In this document: one piece after another, positions 39,706-52,100 of the stretch
How the letters are laid out: the number at the start of each line of letters is the position of its first letter
Numbering within the stretch: the first letter of the stretch is position 1
Origin: Amaranthus tricolor
Taxonomy: Eukaryota > Streptophyta > Magnoliopsida > Caryophyllales > Amaranthaceae
Reading direction: 5' to 3'
Length of the DNA stretch: 64,000 nucleotides
NCBI RefSeq assembly: GCF_026212465.1
Contig: NC_080048.1
Location: forward strand, 39,163,875 to 39,227,874
Notes under the pieces: model-generated
What the model was told of the DNA's origin: nothing
Database searches by the model: none
Seen by the model: only the letters and a program-made list of their open reading frames with translations
Position numbers and translations under genes: made by a program

Positions 39706-39864
39706 AAAGATTATTTAGAAAATAAGTAGTATTATATGTTAGATATTTTGTTTCCTTATTCATTTTGATTTCTTTCTTATTCTCTAGATTATCTTCAACA
39801 TTGTAATATATATATAGTTCATTTTCATTGATAAATTCACATTTACATCTTCCTTTATTTTACA
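39706..39864 (+). repeat. 5' LTR of the decayed Copia element
   Basis: It matches 44704-44866 and ends TTTTACA directly before the primer-binding sequence. The 5' border is uncertain by several bases because the first bases differ between copies. The 5' copy lacks an 8-bp AAGGTGTA-like insertion seen in the 3' copy. Confidence 0.7.
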
Positions 39865-39895
39865 TGGTATCAGGCTAAACTCCATTTCTGTTTCA

Positions 39896-42800
39896 ATGTC
39901 TACCGAAGGCTCATCAACGCCTTCACCTAAAATCGATCCTAGTTCTCCATATTTTCTAGGTCCTCAAGATCGACTCGGTGATTTCATTACTTCCACCCGT
40001 CTCAATTCTGATAATTATGATACATGGGTAGCTGACTGTTGTGCGACAGCGGAAGCAAAGTCGATGAACAACAATGAAACAACAAGAAATTCAATGCAAA
40101 CAACAAGAAAATGACACAAGAAATTAAAATGGTTCATTATCAACGTGATAGCTACATCCACCGGCACCGAAAACAAACAATTTCACTATGATCGCAAAGA
40201 ATACAAGATGAATTACAATCACGCTCACAAATTACGATGGCTCTCTTGTGATCTGTCTTTCAATTTGTGATCATACCATCCTAGGCTAACAAGGAGGTGT
40301 ATTTATAATAAAACGACATGAAAGACGGTTTTAGGGACCAAGTAACTACAAATAACCGACCACAAATAAAGGTAACCGTCCCAAAAGACGGTGCCCGTGA
40401 AAATAAACTTCAATTGCGCGACCTGCGTAAAATTACGCGAGCCGCGAAGCAGGACCAGAAGCAACTCCGCGCCCCGCGTAGCATGATCTGTACAGGATCC
40501 GCGCCCCGCGGAGATCAATCTGTCCCAAAATTCTTCTTCTTCCTGTTTTGCTAGTTTGAGTCATTACTTAGCAACACTGACATTTAAACAGCACTAGAAG
40601 CACGGCGGAAATTCGACTTTCTCGATCACCATTATCACACCTTCACTCCCGTGCAGCAAGTCGGATTGGACCGCTATCAACGCAATGCTCATCTCCTGGA
40701 TAACAAACACCATCGATCCTACTACTAAAGCCTCTCTTTCTAAGTTTCGGAAGGTTAAACCTTTTTGGGATCATTTAAAGCAACGTTTTGCTCAAACCAA
40801 TGGCCCTCGTATCCAATAAATTCGTGCTTCGATTACTAAGTGCGAACAAACCAAATCCATGTTGGTCTCTACGTATTATGGCACTCTTCACGCTTTATGG
40901 CAAGAGCTTGATCGTCATGAACCACTCATCTCATGTTCATGTTGTAATAGCTGCACTGCCGGGGAACGTCATGAAGATCGACTCGCCGAGGCACGTATCC
41001 ATGATTTTTTAATGGGACTTTATCTAGAATATTACTCTTTCTTACGTACTCAAATATGGTCTCAAGATCCTCTTCCCAGTCTTGATCGCGCATAACAATT
41101 GATCACTCAGAAAGAACATGTTCGACTCTCGCATTTGGAAATTCATGCGCCTGTTGAAGCTATTGGATTTGTTGTTCGGTCTTCTTCAGATCGTGGTCAG
41201 GGCCCTTCTACTTCTAGACCCTTCTATACTCAATGTAACCTCCCAGGTCATGATGTTTCTACTTGTTGGGCTGATTCTATTTGTGGCCATTGCAAAAAGA
41301 AAGGTCATCCCGAAAACCACTGCTATGATCTAGTTGGATATCCTGGTGATCGCTCTGCCTCCAAGAAACCTCCACGGGCTCCAGTTTGTGCTAATGCCAC
41401 CACTACTAATTCTTCCGCTTCATCCATGGACAATTTTTTTTACTCCTGCCCAATGGAAGGTGATCCCTGGGGTCATTGGTAATTCTCCCCTATCTGACAA
41501 TAGGTTGAATGGTAAGTTTGACGCTTTGTGCTGGATTATTGATATTGGTGCTAATCAACACATTACCGGAACCGTTCGAAGATGTTTGATATTCAATCGA
41601 TCGAATGTCCTGTTGGTTTACCAAATGGCACAACCGAATGTGCCACCTTAGTTGGCTCCGTCTGTTTATCAGCTTCTCTAATCCTTACTGGAGTTTTATT
41701 TGTCCAAAATTTGTGTTGTAGTTCACCCTCTGTTTCCGAACTTAATGATGCTTTACACATCTCAGTTTACTTTGACTCTAAATATTGTGTTATAGAGGAC
41801 CAAATGAAGGAGCTGATTGGAACGAGAATTAGAAGAGATGGACTACATTACTTTAGCACGCCGAAGACTATTTCCACAGTTTAAGCTTTATCACCTTTGG
41901 AGTTATGGCATCGTCGTCTTGGTTACCCTTCGAAAAAGTAGTTCAATTACTTCCTCGTGTTTCTAGTAGTAAAGATCATTTAGATACTGTTTGTGAAGTC
42001 TGTATATAAGCTAAACAACCCCAAGACAAGTTTCCTTTTAAGTGACAACAAAACTTCCCGTACTTTTTAGAAAATTCATTGTGATTTTGTGGGGCCCATA
42101 TCAACATGCTTCTTCGTGTGGCGCTCTTTATTTCTTAACTATTGTTGATGATTTTTCCGAGACTATTTGGATTTATTTATTGGTTGATAAGGTCGAAGAT
42201 TTTCGCATGTTTATGACTTTTATTGCTATGGTTGATCGTCAATTTTCTCAAACTATTTAAGTCGTCCAAAGTGACAACGAGACTGAATTTAATTGTCTGC
42301 TTGATTATTTTGCTGCGACTGGTATTATGTTTCAAACCTCTTATATTAGCACTCCCCAACAAAATGGGAGGGTCGAACGTAAGCATAAACATATTTTTAA
42401 TGTTAGTCGTGCTTTACGTTTTCAAGCTCAAATACCTATTATTTTAGGGTGAATGTGTTCCAGCTGTTGCTCATTTAATCAATCGTACCCCCACTCCTAT
42501 CTTACAAAATAAAACACCTTTCGAGATACTGTTTAATAAGCCCCTTCGTTTTCCTCACTTCGCACCTTTGGATGTGTATGTTTTGCCCACAACCAGAAAA
42601 CTAAGGGTGACAAATTTGCTAGTCGTAGTCGCAAGTCTATCTTTGTAGGATATCCTTTTGGTAAGAAAGGGTGGCGTTTTTTTGATCTTGAAACCAAGAA
42701 GTTTTTTGTGTCTTAGGACGTTAAGTTTGATGAACAGGTTTTTCCTTTTGCCTTCTTGGGTGATTCTCCTGCTTCCTTCCTACTGAGAACATTCACGACG

Positions 42801-44640
42801 ACTTTGTTGTTATTGATTTTTCCATGCTTGAAGTTGCTTCTTCGTCTGTGCCTTCCCCCAACTCAGCTCTTGTGTCTCCTCCTTCGCCGCATCCTCCTAT
42901 CTTGGATACTAGTGATACTAAAGACACTAAGTTTGCTCCACCTCTTGTTCCTTCTACTTCGGTTCCCCCTTTAGATGACAGTCAATTGGGTCGCGGTTTT
43001 AGGGAGAAAATTTCAAATGTCAAGTATCGTGATTATGTTACTCATGCGACTCTTGCTAATAATCCATCTCTTTCTCTCTCTCCTTCCAAGCACTCCTCAG
43101 GTACTCCGTATCCTATAGCACATTGTATCAACTGTGATAATTTTTCTGTCAATTATCGTCTATTTCTTGCAGCCATTGTTAGAACACATGATCCTAGTTC
43201 TTTTAAAGATGCTATAAAATATTCTCATTGGCGGCAATCCATGCAAGGTGAAATATGGGTTCTCGAGGATAATAATACTTGGTCTCATGTCCCTCTTCCA
43301 TCTGGAAAATGTGCACTCGGTAGTAAGTGGGTGTACCGGACAAAATTTTTGTCCAATGGCGAGGTTGAGTACTGCAAATCTCGGTTAGTGGCGTTGGGTA
43401 ATCATCAATAAGCGGGTCTTGATTATACCGAAACATTTGCTCCAGTTGCCAAAATGACTATTGTACATGCTTTTCTTGCTAATGCAGCATCTAAGAATTG
43501 GCATCTACATCAAATGGATGTTCATAATTCGTTTTTGCATGGTGATCTTAATGAGGAGGTATACATGAAATTACCTCATGGTTTTGAAACTCTTGATCCT
43601 ACCTTGGTTTGTCGTTTGCGCAAATCCTTGTATCGCCTGAAACATGCTCCTCGTTGTATGTTTGCTAAGTTAGTTTCTGCTTTAAAAAGTTATGGGTTTC
43701 TCCCGTCTTACTCCGATCATTCTCTTTTTACTATACCAAAGGTCCCGTTCAACTCAATGTCTTGGTGTATGTTGATAATCTTATTATTGCTTGTAATCAC
43801 TCTGCTGCTCTCACTTGTTTTAAAGCCTATCTTAGTGACTGTTTTAAGATGAAAGAACTTGGTGCTCTTAAATATTTTTTGGGCATTGAGGTGGCTCGCA
43901 GTTCTTCTGGCTTATTCTTATGTCAACGCAAATATACTTTGAATATTATTTCTGAGACTGGTCTTTTAGGTGCCAAACCCAGCAACTTCCCTATTGAACA
44001 ACATCATCAACTTGGTTTTGCTTCTGGCTCCCTTTTACAAGATCCTGAAACTTATTGTCGACTCGTCGGTCGTCTCATCTATGTTGTTGTTACTTGACCA
44101 GATCTTGCGTATTCGGTTCATATTTTGTCCCAATTCATGGAAGCTGCTCTTCGTGTTGTTCATTATCTTAACGGGACTCCTGGTCATGAAATTTTACTTC
44201 ATGCTAATAGTACTTTTACTTTGGAAGGTTGGTGCAATTCTGATTAGGCCGCTTGTCCTATTACTCGGCGTTCTTTGACTGGTTGGCTTGTTTTCTTGGG
44301 TAATTATCCCATCTCTTGGAAGACTAAGAAACAACACACTATTTCTAGATCTTCTGCTAAGGCTGAGTATCGTTCTATGGCTGCTATCACTTGTGAATTG
44401 AAGTGGCTAAAGGGATTTTTGCTAAGTATGGGTGTTCATCATTCTAAGTCTATTCCATTATTTTGTGATAGTCAATCCGTCTTACATATTGCTAAAAACT
44501 CAGTGTTCCATGAGTGTACTAAGCATATTGAGGTTGATTGTTTTGTTCGAGATGCAATTACTGATGGTCTGATTTCTCCTTCTCATGTTTCTACTTCGTT
44601 TTAACTCGCAGATGTGTTTACTAAAGCTCTTGGGAAAGTA
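39896..44640 (+). pseudogene. Broken gag-pol of the decayed Copia element
   Basis: Fragments in order: gag N-terminus 39896-40036, interrupted by a solo LTR, then gag 40582-41480 with its zinc knuckle, the protease region near 41530, integrase pieces 41880-42740, reverse transcriptase 43000-44100 and RNase H 44275-44640 (SRSSAKAEYRSMAAITCELKWL, about 44345-44410). Frame changes and stop codons such as those at 43409 and 44095 make it non-functional. Confidence 0.85.
40037..40576 (-). mobile_element. Solo LTR nested in Copia gag
   Basis: It starts TGTTGTGCGACAGCGG and ends TTAGCAACA. It is flanked by perfect 5-bp duplications CTGAC at 40032-40036 and 40577-40581, with no internal region. It shares the ends, an ATCAACGTGATAGCTACATC block and the paired GC-rich CCGCGCCCCGCG motifs with the LTRs in PRT6 intron 1. 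The rest is diverged, so it belongs to a sister family. Removing it joins the two halves of the gag frame region, which supports insertion followed by LTR-LTR recombination. Confidence 0.9.
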
Positions 44641-44703
44641 CAATTTGATCTACGTCTCTCCAAATTGGGCCTTACTTCCATCCATGCTCCAATTTGAGGG
44701 GAT

Positions 44704-44866
44704 ATTGAGTTTATTTAGGAAATTAGTATTATATGCTAGGCATTTTGTTTCCTTATTCATTTGATTTCTTTCTTATTCTCCAAGGTGTAGATTATCTTCA
44801 AAATTGTAATATATATAGTTTCCTTCTCATTAATAAATTCACATTTTCATTTTCCTTTATTTTACA
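44704..44866 (+). repeat. 3' LTR of the decayed Copia element
   Basis: It follows a polypurine-like ATTTGAGGGGA tract and matches the LTR at 39706-39864, with small indels. Confidence 0.7.
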
Positions 44867-44989
44867 CTTTGTGTTTCAAATCAATTTTCAACGCTATTAT
44901 ATAGATTAAAATGTTGGGAGTTTTAGAAATAATCATAGTAGAGAATGGGAGTGACAAAAAATTGAATAAAATATAAAAGAGAATATTTA

Positions 44990-45275
44990 AAATGATTTGG
45001 GACTTTGGGAAGCTGAAATTCAAGAGTCTTAAAAAAGACTTAAAAAGAATATATCAGGCTACATTGTGCATACATAGTCTCTTTTCAATGTAATATTAGC
45101 AATCCGGTAAAGAATATAGGACGTTGAAATTCGAGAGATTTAAAAGGAGACGAAGAAAACCGAACATGACTTGGAGAACAAGAGTTGAAAATATAGGAAT
45201 GATCTACACTTACAAATTTAGATAGTAGACGAGTACATTCTATTGGAATTAAGGCTCTAACACTGTTGTAGTTGA
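44990..45275 (+). mobile_element. Probable LINE 3' remnant
   Basis: It contains TTAAAAGGAGACGAAGAAAA followed by CATGACTTGGAGAACAAGAG, similar in content and order to the LINE remnant at 8970-9030. It ends in GGAATTAAGGCTCTAACACT then GTTGTAGTTG, the tail shared with 57834-57892. Too decayed to assign a subfamily. Confidence 0.45.
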
Positions 45276-46262
45276 TAAAAATTAGTGATAAGAAATTTTT
45301 TATATAAAATCCTTGACCTAAATGGTCGATCGAAACATACCACATTTGGAAACCACCAGATCTAAAAAATAACTGATTTTGACCCAAAAATAACTCAATT
45401 TAAAAATCACCTCTGTTTGTTTTAACTGGTCTATTAAGAACCAAGTATTATGAATTAACCGCTTGCTTATTCGAAAGACGCTCCATTTCACCGGAACTTA
45501 GTATGCTAAAATCAAAATAGTGTAAATCACTAGTGTAAACATCTTTTCTTGTTTTAGCGGGATAAATAACTAAGTCCCCGTTAAAGAGAAAATATGCTAA
45601 TAGTGTATTAAAAATAGTGTTATAGGTTTTTTTGGTCAAACAAAACAAACAAATTAAGTATCAATACTCCCAAGAATAACATTGTGGAAATTATAATATG
45701 ATATTTTGGAACTATTATGGAAATTAAGGTTTTTTTAACATTATTTACAAAATATAGTTGATTGGATCGATTTCAGGTTGGTCAGATCTTGCCCAAGTTT
45801 TCATAGTGTTATTATTATATTTAATCTTCTAATGTAAATTATGAAATCCTTATTGTAGAAGTTAATGGTCAAAGTCGAGGTTGTGGCCAAAATCAATGTC
45901 TAGGTCAAATAAGTCAAGTTTTTGGTCAACAATGCATGATCTTGATCAGACTAAAGAAGTTTTGCTTGCAAGAATCTTTGTAGAAAAAATAGTGGATAAT
46001 TTTAGTATCATGAGTAGTTACAATTTGATTTTTGGGCTCACATTAATTTAAGTTATGGCTTCGCCACTCAGTGTATCCTTTCATGTTCATGATTGAAGAG
46101 GATGAATGATTGATTAAAGCCATCAATAAAGGAGGAATTATTGTTGTATGTTTTCTTAATCAGTTAAGAGAGTCTCTTTATTTTTTGCGCTTAAAACAAC
46201 TCACAAAGTTATTAATGATTCATTGAAAGAGAATAAATGTGTTGCTTAATAATTCTAATTAC

Positions 46263-46357
46263 TACTCCTTCTGTTTTAGTTTATTGATTACACTTTGACC
46301 AAAACTATTAGAATTTTTTGATCAAAGTAAAACCAACAAACTAAAACGAAGTGAGTA
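46263..46357. mobile_element. Stowaway-like MITE, 95 bp
   Basis: The left end reads TACTCCTTCTGTTTTAGTTT. The right end read outward is TACTCACTTCGTTTTAGTTT. The terminal inverted repeats are about 24 bp with a few mismatches, and the ends lie at TA, as expected of Tc1/mariner-derived MITEs. Confidence 0.75.
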
Positions 46358-46518
46358 ACTTTTACATTTGAGTTATGGTTTTGTATTCAAGATTCATGGT
46401 TGATTGTTTGGCTATCTTAGGAAGTTGATATATTTTGTCTTTATTAGTTTATTTCGTAAGAGTATTTAAAAACTTACCAATGTTAAGTTCAGTTAATTTG
46501 AATAATTAAAAATTATTA

Positions 46519-46636
46519 TGTAAGACGGTCTCTTCATAAAACGTTTTTTATATATAGGTTAAATAACCTAATAATACACTTATTAGCATATAAGCTCCTT
46601 ATTTTAAAATATCTGACCTAAAAACCGTCTCTCACA
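46519..46636. mobile_element. MITE with GACGGTCTC-type ends
   Basis: It begins TGTAAGACGGTCTCTTC. The right end read outward is TGTGAGAGACGGTTTTT. The interior is AT-rich. The target duplication is not clear. The element type is inferred from its inverted ends. Confidence 0.55.
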
Positions 46637-48527
46637 ACTCACAAGAAAAACTCAATAAACTACGTAAAATTTAGTCTAATAAGATCGTAGCTCACGCCAC
46701 TTAGTTATGGGCATGACAAAAGGCCAAAACCAGAAAAGCGTACTACTACATCTAACTTGACGTATACTTATTACTTAGCAATACAAAACATAGGTAAACT
46801 TGCGCAACAGGCGGCTATCATCGAGTCAGTTTATGTAACTTGCTCATCGAGCTTCGTGAGAATTTAGTTTTTGACACAAAATTTTTTTATTAAGGGTTTG
46901 ACACTGTTGTTGTAATCTGTATATTAAGAATAATACATCCTCTAAAGCAGAGTAATTGTTTCATTTGATTTTTTAACACTATTTATCGATCACTTTTAAT
47001 TTGTTTTTTATTCTTAATCTCAATGTCAAAATATAGTTAAATGGGATTTTGTTTGATTTGTGTTAACGTAAATTCTATTAATATTAATATTTTATAATAT
47101 TTAGTTATGCACAGTCAGAAATGTATATGATTGAATTAGTGCATTGGATATAGCGTAAAAACCAAATCAGATAAATAATGTAAATTAAAGGATTGGAGTA
47201 TATGTTCAAAAGTCAAAACACGATAAAATTCTTAATTTTGTTTTTGAATCGGAAAATTTTGTTAGTGGATACTTGTAACGTAGGGAAGGTGTGAAGATGT
47301 CGATAAGTATTCGATCACAACATATTTGTTAAATTCAGTCTTAAACATAATTAAAAATAAATTTATAGATAATAGTAAGATTTGAATCGAAAACCTCATA
47401 TTTCATTTTTATATATTATTTGACCAATGATTACCTTACTCGATTTTGTTATATAATCACTGTTATGTTATAGCAGCATATTATAAATTGATAAGAAAGT
47501 CGATTTAAAAATACAATGTTAATTATTTAAGTTTAAAACTTTATTAACATTAAATTATTAAATTTTTTTATATAATATACTTCTATATAATATATAACTC
47601 AGAAAAATAACATTTAAATTGATGGGAGACAGTGAGAAACGGTTGTTCTTCCTTTTAAGCAAACTTGCCATAGCCCTCTTGTGTATACTCAACTATGATT
47701 TTTTATTTTTTTTTTTATTTTTTTATTTTTTTTGGTGCTGTTTGCAAAGCTTCAAATATGATAATGACATTTTTGGTGTTGTTATCAACCCATCAATGAT
47801 CCACCACTTTTTAACGGAATAATTACGTTCTTTTAAATTAACATTAGAAAATATATTGGTTTTAAGAAAAGTGTAAATATTTGATAATGAATAAATGAGA
47901 AAATTAAATTACATAGATGAAATTAAAAGAGGGTTATAATTAATATACGAATGAGATAAAAAAAATAATAGGTTGTTATTCAAAATTAAAAATAATATAA
48001 AATAAATGGGATAAATTAAAATAGCAAATAATGCTAAATGATAAGAGGAAAATAAACTATTTCCCACCATGTTGGATAAATATCTTTTTGAAGTTTGTTG
48101 TAGATTTTTTTATAGGATAAATGGTTTGTAATACATTTGGTGAATTATCTTTTTGTAAAGATCTTTTGTTATTGATTTTCAGTTACTTCCTTCATTTCTC
48201 TATATATGTATTTTTGTCATTATTTATCAATCAATCGTAATTTATTTTATTTTTAATATATGAATTAAAATATAATAGTAAAAAATTAGTTTTTGTATTA
48301 TCAATTAAAGTATTTTTTATATAAAATACTAAATTTAAATCTCGTTTATAATACATTCTTTTTTCACAGCATACACTGTAATGATAAAACTATAATAGTA
48401 AATAGACTTTTGTCTTGATGACACAAACTAGCAATCAACCAAGGCTTTGAAACACATTGTAGGAATAATTCGGCAACACCCAAACAATATATAACTTCAT
48501 TGTCATTTTTGTTCCATGCATCCATGA

Positions 48528-49121
48528 TGTTATGAATGGTAGTATACTAATGTGATTATAAATGATAGTATACTAATGTGTGACTTGAGTGCACATTAAA
48601 GGGTTGAATTCATGTGTGTGACTCTTGAGTTGTGGAATCCAAAAGGGTGTAATAAGGTGAAGAGTATTCATGGGAATTATTGGTGTTAATGAAGATTAAG
48701 GTGAAGAGTCTCATGTGTGTGACTCTTGAGATAATGCCTTTTCAAGTTCTTAGAGTTATTTCATAGTATTCATTACCCTAAATTAACTATGTATTTATGT
48801 GAGCCATTCATCTTCAAGTACCTAGCACTATAAATAGGGCTCTCATACCCACACTTCATGTGTAAAAACACATCAAACACAACCCTTAAGCCAAACACAT
48901 AGCCTATTGTTGTTATCTCTATCTCAATTGTAATTCTTCATATTGAAGTGTTGTTTGTATTCATTTGATATAATATAAACATAACTACACACCACGGAGG
49001 ACGTAGCCATCATTGGGTGAACCTCCTTAAATTTTTGTGTCCTTGTTTGTTACTTTGTCAAACTTATTTTTGCTCATTGTTGTTTGTTCTTAACATCGTA
49101 AGTATTTGGCGATCGTTTTCA
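48528..49121 (+). repeat. 5' LTR of the young Copia element
   Basis: Bounded TGTTATG...TTTTCA. The upstream part has two pairs of direct repeats, TAGTATACTAATGTG and GTGTGTGACTCTTGAG, which are candidate enhancer units. A TATA box (CTATAAATAG, 48828-48837) probably sets transcription start. Near 48993-49024 is GGAGGACGTAGCCATCATTG, a motif with counterparts in the other Tork-like LTRs of this window. Confidence 0.95.
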
Positions 49122-49179
49122 ATTGGTATCAGAGCCAAGGTTATTTTGCGGTGTTTTAAGAAATTATTACTTGAAAATC

Positions 49180-52100
49180 ATGACTACAATGAAGCTCGAT
49201 ATTGAGAAGTTTGATAGGAATGTAAACTTTGGCTTATGGCAAGTCAAAATGAGAGCCATTTTGATTCAAAATGGTGTGCACAAGGCGATTTATGGTGTAG
49301 AGAAGATGCCGGAAGGAATGTCCGCATCGAGACGGGAAGAGATAGACACAAAGGCGTTATCGGCAATCCAATTATGCTTATCCAATGAAGTTCTAAGAGA
49401 GGTTGTTAAAGAAACAACAACCAAGAGTATATGGGAGAAATTGGAATCACTCTACATGGCCAAGAGTGTTACCAATAGGCTACTTTTGAAGAGTAGACTC
49501 TACGACTTACGCTTGGAGGAAGGTAAACCTTTAAAACCTCACTTGGATGAGTTTTGTTCCATTGTTATGGATTTACAAAACATTGATGTTAAGCTTGATG
49601 ATGAAGACTTGGCAATTTATCTTTTATGTTCTTTACCCCCTTCTTATAAAAATTTTAGAGAAACTCTACTTTATGGTAGAGATAATTTGAGTAGTGATGA
49701 TGTGAAGAATGCCTTGACTCAAAGGGATCTCATTGATACACAATTGTCACAAAAGTCACCAAGCAATGCTAGTGACGGTTTGTTTGTAAGAGGGAGGTCA
49801 CAAGAGAAAGGTTCCACTAGTGGGAGTGGAAACAAGGGTAAAGGAAGGTCCAAGTCCGTGAGGCCAAACAAAAATAAGTCTTGTAACTATTGCAAGCTTA
49901 AGGGCCACATCAAGAAGGATTGTTGGAAGCTTAAGAGAAAGCTAGAAGAAGAGGCAAGGGAAGGAACTAGCAATGCCAATGCTAGTTACGTGAATGATAG
50001 TGATGATGGCGATGTTCTTGTTGCCACTCATGAGTACAAAGGTAATAATGAATGGATTCTTGATTCGGGGTGCACATTCCACATGACTCCCAACAAAACT
50101 TTCTTCCATACATTTGAAAGTGTTGATGGGGGAAATGTTACCATGGGAAACAACACCACATGTAAGGTTGTTGGGATTGGGAGCATTAAAATTAAAATGT
50201 TTGATGGGATTGTGAGGACCTTAACCGATGTAAGGTATGTCCCGGGCTTGAAAAAGAATCTTTTATCTTTGGGTACTCTTGATAAGATCGGGTGTAGAAT
50301 CACTTGTGAAGGTGGAGTTATGAAGGTAGCCAAGGGTTCACTAGTGGTGATGAAGGGGAGGTTGAATGGGAGTTTGTATGCTCTTCAAGGTTCAACCATT
50401 CTTGGCTCGGCGAATGTATCCACAAGCACAATGTCCGATCGTGACACCAAACTTTGGCACTTGAGGCTTGGTCACATGAGCGAAAGAGGTATGTTTGAAC
50501 TCTCTAAACAAGGTTTATTTGATGGAAAAAATTTTGGGAACCTTGGTTTTTGTGAACATTGTGTTTATGGGAAGCACAAGAGAGTTAGTTTTAAACCCGC
50601 CATCCACAACACTAAGGGGATATTAGATTATGTCCATTCCGACTTGTGGGGGCCTTCTCGAACGCCCTCCCTTAGTGGTTGTAGCTACATGTTGACCTTT
50701 ATTGATGATTACTCTAGGAAAGTTTGGTGTTATTTTATAAAACATAAATATGAAGTTTTTGATGTCTTCTTGGAATGGAAGAAGATGATTGAAAAGAAAG
50801 CCGGTAGGAGCATCAAGACCTTGAGAACCGACAATGGTCTTGAATTTGTTGATAGCAAGTTTCTCAATTATTGTTCTAATGAAGGTATTGTTAGACATAG
50901 AACTTGTGCAGGTCGTCCTCAACAAAATGGTGTTGCGGAGAGGATGAATAAAACGTTATTGGAAAGGGCAAGATGCATGCTAAATCAAGCAAATTTGGGG
51001 AAACAATTTTGGGCCGAAGCGGTGGCTACGGCATGTTATTTGATCAACCGTTCACCTCATACCGCCTTAAAGTTCAAGTCGCCACAAGAGGTATGGTACA
51101 ACACTCCGGTAAACTATTCTAGTCTTAGAATCTTTGGTTGTCCAGCTTATATTCATGTAAATGATGGTAAGTTAGAACCTAGGGCTAGAAAAGGTATCTT
51201 TGTGGGGTATGGAGTGGGTGTAAAGGGGTATAGGGTATGGTGTAATGAATCAAAGAAAATTATTGTTTCTAGAGATGTTGTTTTTGATGAAGATAGCATG
51301 CTTGTATCTAATGTTGAAAAACCTTTTAATAATGATGATAATGAAGCACAAGTGGAGGTTGAATCCTCCAATGTTGATAATGAGAAAAATGATGATGTTC
51401 AACAAAGGTCTCCTCCTTTGTCCACAACTAGGCAAAGAAGGAAGATCGTGGCTCCAAGGAGGTACATTGAAGAGTGTGATTATGTTGTTTATGCTCTCAA
51501 CATTGCTAGCGAAGTCGAAGGGTTAAATGAACCAAGTACGTACAAGGAGGCTATGGCCTCAAATGACTCAAGCAAGTGGTTGATTGCTATGAAACAAGAG
51601 ATGGAATCTCTTGCGAAGAATAGAACTTGGGATATCGTTGTTGCACCAAAGAAAAAGAAGATTGTGGGGTGCAAGTGGATATTCAAGAGGAAGGAGGGTC
51701 CTTCTAGTGATATTCCTCCCATCTACAAAGCAAGGGTTGTTGCAAAGGGATACTCTCAAATTGAGGGTATTGATTTTCACGAAGTTTTCTCTCCGGTCGT
51801 GAAACACTCTTCTATTAGGGCATTGCTTGCTTTGGTGGCGATGGAGGATTTGGAGTTACATCAATTGGATGTAAAGACGGCTTTTCTTCACGGTGAGCTT
51901 GAAGAAGAAATCTTTATGAAGCAACCGGAAGGTTTTGAGGTAGCCGGTAAGGAGAATCATGTGTGTAGATTGAAGAGGTCATTGTATGGGTTGAAGCAAT
52001 CTCCAAGGCAATGGTACAAAAGGTTTGATTCCTTTATGATTTCACATGATTTTGTTAGAAGTTCTTATGATAGCTGTGTTTATCTTAAGAAATTTGAAGA

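Larger units (their letters stand above)
39706..44866 (+). mobile_element. Decayed Copia retrotransposon (Ale/Retrofit-like) with a nested solo LTR
   Basis: Short LTRs of about 160 bp lie at about 39706-39864 and 44704-44866. They share TTTGTTTCCTTATTCATTT and end CTTTATTTTACA. The primer-binding sequence TGGTATCAGGC follows at 39865. Gag begins at 39896, and a GPQDRLGDFI-type start is followed by the CX2C knuckle CGHCKKKGHPENHC near 41285. Protease (IIDIGANQHITG, altered active site), integrase fragments, reverse transcriptase (LHQMDVHNSFLHGDLNEEV, MVYVDNLII) and RNase H (44275-44604) follow in order across several frames with stops. A 540-bp solo LTR interrupts gag. No clear target duplication was found. 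Confidence 0.85.
45276..48527. other. Intergenic DNA with small transposable elements
   Basis: No gene recognised. It contains a Stowaway-like MITE at 46263-46357 and a GACGGTCTC-type MITE at about 46519-46636. From about 46900 on it is very AT-rich, with a T-run near 47700-47740. Confidence 0.5.

Noticed and set aside
49123..49179. Upstream start of the long Copia frame
   Set aside because: The frame is open back to 49123, but that part overlaps the primer-binding site and has no ATG; homology to gag begins at the ATG at 49180.
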